Assembly (NCBI RefSeq): GCF_013870525.1
Contig: NZ_JACBXD010000005.1
Location: 62,001 to 126,000, forward strand
DNA length: 64,000 nucleotides
Source: Amycolatopsis pittospori
GTDB lineage: Bacteria; Actinomycetota; Actinomycetes; Mycobacteriales; Pseudonocardiaceae
Reading direction: 5' to 3'
Shown piece by piece: positions 59,940 through 64,000 of this stretch (positions within the stretch are counted from its first letter, which is position 1; each line of letters starts with the position of its first letter). The notes below the pieces were generated by a model. The model saw nothing but the letters and a program-made list of their open reading frames with translations, searched no databases and was not told the DNA's origin. A program made the position numbers and the translations under genes.

Positions 59940-60382
59940 CCGAGCACCGCGAACACAGCGAAGACAGGGAACAAGCGAAGGCCGACGGCCTGAGCCTGGC
60001 CGAAGAGATCCGGCTGCTGGTGGAACTGGTCGTCGAACACGCCGCGCCGTGGCTGGAGAGCCTCATCTCCGCCGGGCACGGCTGCACCGAACACGAGTCC
60101 GGCGGGGACACCGGCTGGTGCCCGTTGTGCGCCATCGTCGAGGTGTTCCGAGGCGAGCGGCCCGAGTTCGTGGCCCGTCTGATGGACCAGGCCGCGCAGC
60201 TCGTCGCGCTGCTGCGGGCGGTGCTCGCGGACCGCTGGGAACCCGAGGGCGGGGTGCATATGCCGGGCTTCCAACCTGCGCGGAAGGAGCCCGCGCGGGA
60301 AGATTCGCCGGTGGGAGCTTCGCGGGTCCAGCACATCACGGTGACCCGGCGCGACGCTTGGCAGCCGGACCGGGAGAACTGA
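59936..60382 (+). CDS. Small Cys-containing conserved protein (Rv2183c-like)
   Basis: 148 aa, GTG start overlapping the ATPase gene by 4 nt. Residues about 20-50 are helical (LAEEIRLLVELVVEHAAPWLE), followed by a CTEHESGGDTGWCPLC segment (three cysteines, about residues 49-64) that may bind zinc. The C-terminal part is acidic and disordered. It occurs in the same position in mycobacteria. Translational coupling suggests it works with the ATPase. Function unknown. Confidence 0.7.
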   Translation: MTEHREHSEDREQAKADGLSLAEEIRLLVELVVEHAAPWLESLISAGHGCTEHESGGDTGWCPLCAIVEVFRGERPEFVARLMDQAAQLVALLRAVLADRWEPEGGVHMPGFQPARKEPAREDSPVGASRVQHITVTRRDAWQPDREN

Positions 60383-61357
60383 GTGCTGACGGTAGGGGTG
60401 GACGTCGGGGGCACGAGTGTGCGCGCCGGCGTGGTGGACGAGCACGGCTCGCTGATGGACACCGCCAGGGTCGGAACCCCCGGCGAGGAGAACGCGCTCG
60501 AAGACGCCATCGCCGGCGTCGTCGAAGACCTTCGCAACCGGCATGACGTCTCCGGTGTCGGGCTCGCTGTCGCCGGCTTCGTCGCCAAGGACCGGCGCAC
60601 GGTGATGTTCGCGCCGCATCTGTCCTGGCGGAACGCGCCGGTCGCCGAGCGCATCGAGAAACGCGTCGGCCTGCCGGTGACGCTGGAGCACGACGCGAAC
60701 GCCGCCGCGGTCGGCGAGTTCCGCTTCGGAGCCGCGCGAGGGGCGCACGTCGCCGCGCTGATCGCCCTCGGCACCGGGATCGGCGCGGGTCTGCTGCTCG
60801 ACGGCAAGATCTACCGCGGCGCGCACGGCGTCGCACCGGAACTCGGGCATCTGACCGTCGTCCCCGGCGGACGGGCCTGCCCGTGCGGGAAGTACGGCTG
60901 CTGGGAGCGCTACTGCAGCGGGACGGCGCTGGCCGCGACGGCCGTCGAACTGCTCGCGCGGCACCCCGGCCGCTCGACCGTCCTGGCCCGTGAGACCAGG
61001 GGAGACCCCGGCTCGGTGACCGGGCGGCGCGTCGCCGGAGCCGCCCGCGACGGCGACCCGATCGCCCAGCGCGCGATGACCGAACTCGCGAAATGGCTGG
61101 CCGAAGGGCTGGCGCTGGTCGCCGACGTCTTCGACCCCGAGATCATCGTGATCGGCGGTGGCGTGTCCGAATCCGCCCCGCTGTTCCTCGACGAGGCCCG
61201 CGAGCACTACGCGGGCAAGATCACCGGCGCCGGGCACCGGCCGCTGGCCCGCATCCGCACCGCGCACCACGGGGACGACACCGCCATCGTCGGCGCGGCG
61301 GCGCTGGCCGTCGACGCGGCGAAGGCTCCCGGCGCCGAGGTCGGTGTGACAGGCTGA
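60383..61357 (+). CDS. glkA: ROK-family glucokinase
   Basis: 324 aa, GTG directly after the previous stop. The phosphate loop GVDVGGTSVRAGVV (about residues 5-18), LEHDANAAAVGEF (about residues 100-112) with the catalytic Asp, ALGTGIGAGLL (about residues 130-140), and the ROK zinc site HLTVVPGGRACPCGKYGCWERY (about residues 156-177, H-x-C-x-C-x4-C layout) are complete. It phosphorylates glucose with ATP or polyphosphate in the cytoplasm. The actinobacterial ROK glucokinase is the best reading; other ROK sugar kinases are possible. Confidence 0.9.
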   Translation: MLTVGVDVGGTSVRAGVVDEHGSLMDTARVGTPGEENALEDAIAGVVEDLRNRHDVSGVGLAVAGFVAKDRRTVMFAPHLSWRNAPVAERIEKRVGLPVTLEHDANAAAVGEFRFGAARGAHVAALIALGTGIGAGLLLDGKIYRGAHGVAPELGHLTVVPGGRACPCGKYGCWERYCSGTALAATAVELLARHPGRSTVLARETRGDPGSVTGRRVAGAARDGDPIAQRAMTELAKWLAEGLALVADVFDPEIIVIGGGVSESAPLFLDEAREHYAGKITGAGHRPLARIRTAHHGDDTAIVGAAALAVDAAKAPGAEVGVTG

Positions 61358-61361
61358 AGCC

Positions 61362-62234
61362 GTGACCCGTCAAGACGGCAACGGCTTCGTGAAATGCGAG
61401 TTCGGGCATCTTCACTGGGGTCTGAACGGTGCCGCCGGGCTCCTGCTGTCCGATCCCGGACGCGGTGTCCTCTTGCAGCGCCGGGCCTGGTGGGTGCACC
61501 ACGGACGCACCTGGGCACTGCCCGGGGGAGCGGTCGAGGCGGGGGAGACCCCGCGTGACGCGGCCACCCGCGAAGCGCACGAAGAGGCCGACGTCCCGCC
61601 CGCCCGGGTCCGGCCGTTGTCGGCGTCGCGTGTGGATCACGGGAATTGGCGTTACACCACGATCCTGGCCGCGCCGATCGGCACGCTTTCGGCCAGGGTG
61701 AAGAACGCGGAGAGCGCGGAACTGCGGTGGGTCAGCCCGGCCGAGGTCGCGGATTTCCGGCTGCACCGCGACTTCGCGGTGGCATGGCCGGGATTGAGGG
61801 AACACTTGGATCGCAGGCTGGTACTGGTGGTCGACGGCGCGAACGTCGTCGGATCGCGGCCCGACGGCTGGTGGCGCGACCGGCGCGGGGCCGCGGAACG
61901 GTTGCGGGACAAGCTCGCGGTGCTCGCCGAGACCGGGTTCGCCGATCCGGCGTTGCCCGGGGGCGGGGAATGGTCGTGGTGGCCGAAGGTCGTGCTGGTC
62001 GTCGAGGGCAAGGCGCGGGGTGTCGAGCCGGTGCCCGGTGTCGAGGTCGTCGACGCCGAGTCCGACGGGGACTCCCAGATCGTCGCCGTCGCCCGGGCCG
62101 CCCGGGCCGAGAGCCCGGACGACCACGTCGTCGTGGTGACCGCCGATCGCGAACTCCGGTCCCGCGTCGAGGCCCTGGGCGCCTCCGCCTTCGGCCCCGG
62201 CACCCTCCTGGCCCACCTCGACCCCCGCGTTTAG
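61362..62234 (+). CDS. NUDIX hydrolase fused to a NYN/PIN-like nuclease-type domain
   Basis: 290 aa, GTG start 4 nt after glkA. The N-terminal part (about residues 15-145) has the Nudix box GAVEAGETPRDAATREAHEEADV (about residues 52-74; GX5EX7REUXEEXGU-like). The C-terminal part (about residues 148-290) starts LVLVVDGANVVGSRPDGWW and ends VVVVTADRELRSRVEALGASAFGPGTLLAHL. This resembles NYN/YacP-type ribonuclease domains with an N-terminal Asp (DGAN) and a second Asp (TADRELR). The fusion suggests action on nucleotides or RNA ends; the substrate is unknown. The stop lies within palindrome family C. Confidence 0.78.
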   Translation: MTRQDGNGFVKCEFGHLHWGLNGAAGLLLSDPGRGVLLQRRAWWVHHGRTWALPGGAVEAGETPRDAATREAHEEADVPPARVRPLSASRVDHGNWRYTTILAAPIGTLSARVKNAESAELRWVSPAEVADFRLHRDFAVAWPGLREHLDRRLVLVVDGANVVGSRPDGWWRDRRGAAERLRDKLAVLAETGFADPALPGGGEWSWWPKVVLVVEGKARGVEPVPGVEVVDAESDGDSQIVAVARAARAESPDDHVVVVTADRELRSRVEALGASAFGPGTLLAHLDPRV

Positions 62235-62290
62235 TCCTCTGAATGCGGTAGTTGCGCGTGCAAGGACCGCATTCAGAGGACTGAACGCGG
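62225..62290. repeat. Long inverted repeat (palindrome family C, copy 2)
   Basis: CCGCGTTTAGTCCTCTGAAT-type arm (from 62225) pairs with the arm ending at 62290 with one G-T position and one unpaired base near the loop. The arm nearly equals 34913-34939, sharing the TTTAGTCCTCT and ATGCGGTAGTTGC parts. It overlaps the last bases of the NUDIX gene and lies before the convergent ligase gene; likely a bidirectional terminator. Confidence 0.85.
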
Positions 62291-62292
62291 CA

Positions 62293-63435
62293 TTAGGGGC
62301 GCGCGATCGTCCCGTCCCGCATCTCGGCGATGAGTGAAGCGACGACGGCGCGAAGGCTCCCGTTGTACTGCTTCGCGACAGCGCGCTGACGCAGGTAGCT
62401 GGGCCCGTACCGCAGGATCGTCTCCACGCCCCGCAGTTCCTCGGCGCAGTCCAGCCGCCGGGCCACCGGTTCGAGCCGGTCCAGCAGGTCGAGGGTGTCC
62501 TCGGTGACGGGGCGTTCGTTTCCGGCCGCGTCGAGGATGATGATCGCGTCGATGCCGTAGCGCGCGGCGCGCCACTTGTTCTCCTGGACGTGCCACGGCG
62601 GCAGGGTCGGCAGGATCTCGCCGTCGTCGAGGCGTGCGCTGAAGTCGTCGACCAGGCATTGCGTCAGCGCCGAGATCGCGCCGACCTCCTCCAGCGTCGG
62701 CAACCCGTCGCACACCCGCATCTCGATCGTGCCGAAATGCGGGGCCGGCCGGATGTCCCAGCGGATCTCGGAGAAGTGGTCGATCACCCCGGTGGTGAAC
62801 ATGTCGTCGACGTAGCTCTCCAGTTCCTCCCACTTCCGGAACTGGAACGGCAGCCCGGCCGTCGGCAACTGCTGGAACATCAGCGCGCGGTTCGACGCGT
62901 ACCCGGTGTCCTCCGCGCCCCAGTACGGCGAAGACGCCGAAAGCGCCTGAAGGTGCGGCGCGTAGTTGAGCAGCGCGTCCAGCACGGGCAGCGCCTTGTC
63001 TCGGTGGTCCAGCCCGACGTGCACGTGGACGCCGTAGATCAGCATCTGCCGCCCCCACCACTGGGTGCGGTCGATGAGCTTCGCGTAGCGCTCCTTGTCG
63101 GTGACCTTCTGCTGGTACCAGGTCGAGAACGGATGCGAACCGGCCGAGAACAGCTCCACGCCCAGCGGGTCGAGCACCGAGTGCACGACGTCCAGCGACT
63201 CGTTCAGATCGGCCTTGACCTCGGCGATCGTGTCGCAGATCCCGCTGATCACCTCGATGGTGTTGAGCAGCAGTTCCTGCTTGATCTTGGGGTGCTCCTC
63301 CTCGCCGTCGGGACGGACCGCGTCGAGCACCTGCTCCGCGACCGAGGACAGTTCACCGGTCCGCCGGTCGACGAGCGCGAGCTCCCATTCCGCGCCGACC
63401 GTCGACCGGCGCGAGGGAGTGAAGTCGATCTTCAT
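62293..63435 (-). CDS. Carboxylate-amine ligase, YbdK-type (glutamate-cysteine ligase family)
   Basis: 380 aa, ATG start. GCS2-type signature STVGAEWELALVD (about residues 11-23), KIKQELLLNTIEVISGIC (about residues 50-67), GVHVHVGLDHRDKAL (about residues 134-148) and EMRVCDGLPTLEEV (about residues 238-251) identify the YbdK branch. It joins a carboxylate to an amine with ATP; a weak glutamate-cysteine ligase activity is known for E. coli YbdK. The actinobacterial role is not certain. It is convergent with the NUDIX-NYN gene. Confidence 0.88.
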   Translation of the reverse strand: MKIDFTPSRRSTVGAEWELALVDRRTGELSSVAEQVLDAVRPDGEEEHPKIKQELLLNTIEVISGICDTIAEVKADLNESLDVVHSVLDPLGVELFSAGSHPFSTWYQQKVTDKERYAKLIDRTQWWGRQMLIYGVHVHVGLDHRDKALPVLDALLNYAPHLQALSASSPYWGAEDTGYASNRALMFQQLPTAGLPFQFRKWEELESYVDDMFTTGVIDHFSEIRWDIRPAPHFGTIEMRVCDGLPTLEEVGAISALTQCLVDDFSARLDDGEILPTLPPWHVQENKWRAARYGIDAIIILDAAGNERPVTEDTLDLLDRLEPVARRLDCAEELRGVETILRYGPSYLRQRAVAKQYNGSLRAVVASLIAEMRDGTIARP

Positions 63436-63455
63436 GGTCGGAATTGTCCGGCAGT

Positions 63456-63959
63456 TCAGACCTGGGCGCCGTTGTGCGGGTCCGCGCCGGGCGGCGGCCC
63501 CTGGCGAACCCGCAGCAGGAGCAGCGCGATCGCGGTCGCGAGGGCGAGGATGCCGAGCGGCGTGCCGAGGCGCGTACCCATGCCGATCAGGTTGGGCGCG
63601 ATCAGGAGCAGCAGGCCGAGCAGGAAGAACAGCAGGACGATGAACGCGCCCTTGCGCGGACGCGGCAGGGGAGGCGGCTCCGGCGGCACGAAATGGCCTT
63701 CGTCGTCGCTCGAACCGGCCGGGGCATCCTCGAAGAGGGTCTTGTCCCAGCTGGTGCCGCCGCCGCGCCAGCCCGGCTCGGGTTCGGCTTCCGAAGGGTC
63801 GGGACGCGGTGTCTTCTCCGCGGGCTTCTCCGCCGTCTTGCCGGCGGGCTTCTCGAGGTCGTCCTCCGGGAACAGGCCGACGCCCTCCGCACGGAGGTCG
63901 GCCACGATCTCGGCGAACGTCGCGTCGACGTCCTCCGGCCCGTCCTTGCCTCTGCTCAT
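63456..63959 (-). CDS. Conserved membrane protein with acidic disordered N-terminus
   Basis: 167 aa, ATG start. The first ~100 residues are acidic and Lys/Glu/Pro-rich (KTAEKPAEKTPRPDPSEAEPEP, then EGHFVPPEPPPLPRPRKG), probably cytoplasmic and unstructured, with an N-terminal helical segment (DATFAEIVADLRAEGVGLF). Two membrane segments (about residues 103-122, GAFIVLLFFLLGLLLLIAPN, and 132-149) follow, with a short basic tail. No recognised family. It lies 20 nt upstream of the ligase gene on the same strand, so they may be cotranscribed. Confidence 0.7.
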   Translation of the reverse strand: MSRGKDGPEDVDATFAEIVADLRAEGVGLFPEDDLEKPAGKTAEKPAEKTPRPDPSEAEPEPGWRGGGTSWDKTLFEDAPAGSSDDEGHFVPPEPPPLPRPRKGAFIVLLFFLLGLLLLIAPNLIGMGTRLGTPLGILALATAIALLLLRVRQGPPPGADPHNGAQV

Positions 63960-64000
63960 CCGGCGTCCACCTGTCCCGCCCGGCGCACGGACCGGGCGAA

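Overview
The window is high-GC actinobacterial chromosome with dense, strongly GC3-biased genes, frequent GTG starts and many 4-nt start/stop overlaps. Gene content and order (vitamin B12-dependent ribonucleotide reductase, DtxR/IdeR next to galactose genes, a complete mce4-type sterol importer, ROK glucokinase, an ArsA-like ATPase neighbourhood) point to a mycolate-lineage relative in the Pseudonocardiales, most plausibly Amycolatopsis or a close genus. The genus is an inference from gene content and style, not a database result. No rRNA, tRNA, transposase, phage gene or CRISPR array was seen.

Layout. 1-5.1 kb: the 3' end of nrdJ, then small accessory genes (P-loop kinase-like protein, DoxX-like protein, DUF2293, CGNR zinc finger, SRPBCC, TetR plus azoreductase plus SMR exporter). 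5.1-13.9 kb: a prolyl-oligopeptidase-like enzyme, a zinc metallopeptidase, CBS protein, GH15 glycosidase, a coupled membrane trio (DUF1269, DUF7144-like, AI-2E-type) and a GAP-family protein. 14.2-23.8 kb: a small exported peptide coupled to a large LuxR-type (LAL) ATPase regulator, a DUF4139 protein, a secreted Xaa-Pro dipeptidyl peptidase, an RNA-ligase-like protein with a DNA-binding-like N-terminus, an M23 endopeptidase and DUF4192. 23.8-29 kb: galE, galK and dtxR/ideR on the minus strand, then a rhodanese and AcuC deacetylase. AcuC is followed 1 nt later by a GNAT/acyl-CoA-synthetase fusion, giving a probable reversible lysine acetylation pair.

34.9-50.8 kb is the main system: a sterol uptake and side-chain catabolism locus. 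fadD17-, fadE27- and fadE26-like genes run on the minus strand, divergent from an fdxD ferredoxin, two SDR dehydrogenases, yrbE4A/B, mce4A-F and two Mce-associated genes. The order matches the Mycobacterium tuberculosis Rv3492c-Rv3506 region as I know it. A perfect match to the KstR operator consensus lies in the divergent promoter at 38808-38821. The mce genes are joined by 1-4 nt overlaps, except at mce4A/mce4B, where two large palindromic elements sit inside an 88-codon bridging frame.

50.8-64 kb: a lipoprotein, an aminotransferase, a Tat-exported ferritin-like protein, an FAD monooxygenase and a fadD15-like acyl-CoA ligase. These are followed by a run resembling mycobacterial Rv2183c-Rv2187 (SRPBCC, phosphoesterase, SRPBCC, ArsA-like ATPase, Cys-containing small protein, glucokinase), then a NUDIX-NYN fusion, a YbdK-type carboxylate-amine ligase and a membrane protein.

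A second theme is dispersed, near-perfect long inverted repeats, several present as two related copies far apart (148-200 and 5064-5112; 20665-20710 and 43946-43991; 34913-34980 and 62225-62290). Most lie at gene ends, but one pair sits inside the mce4 operon. These repeats, the bridging frame, the RNA-ligase fusion and the NUDIX-NYN fusion are the least explained items here.
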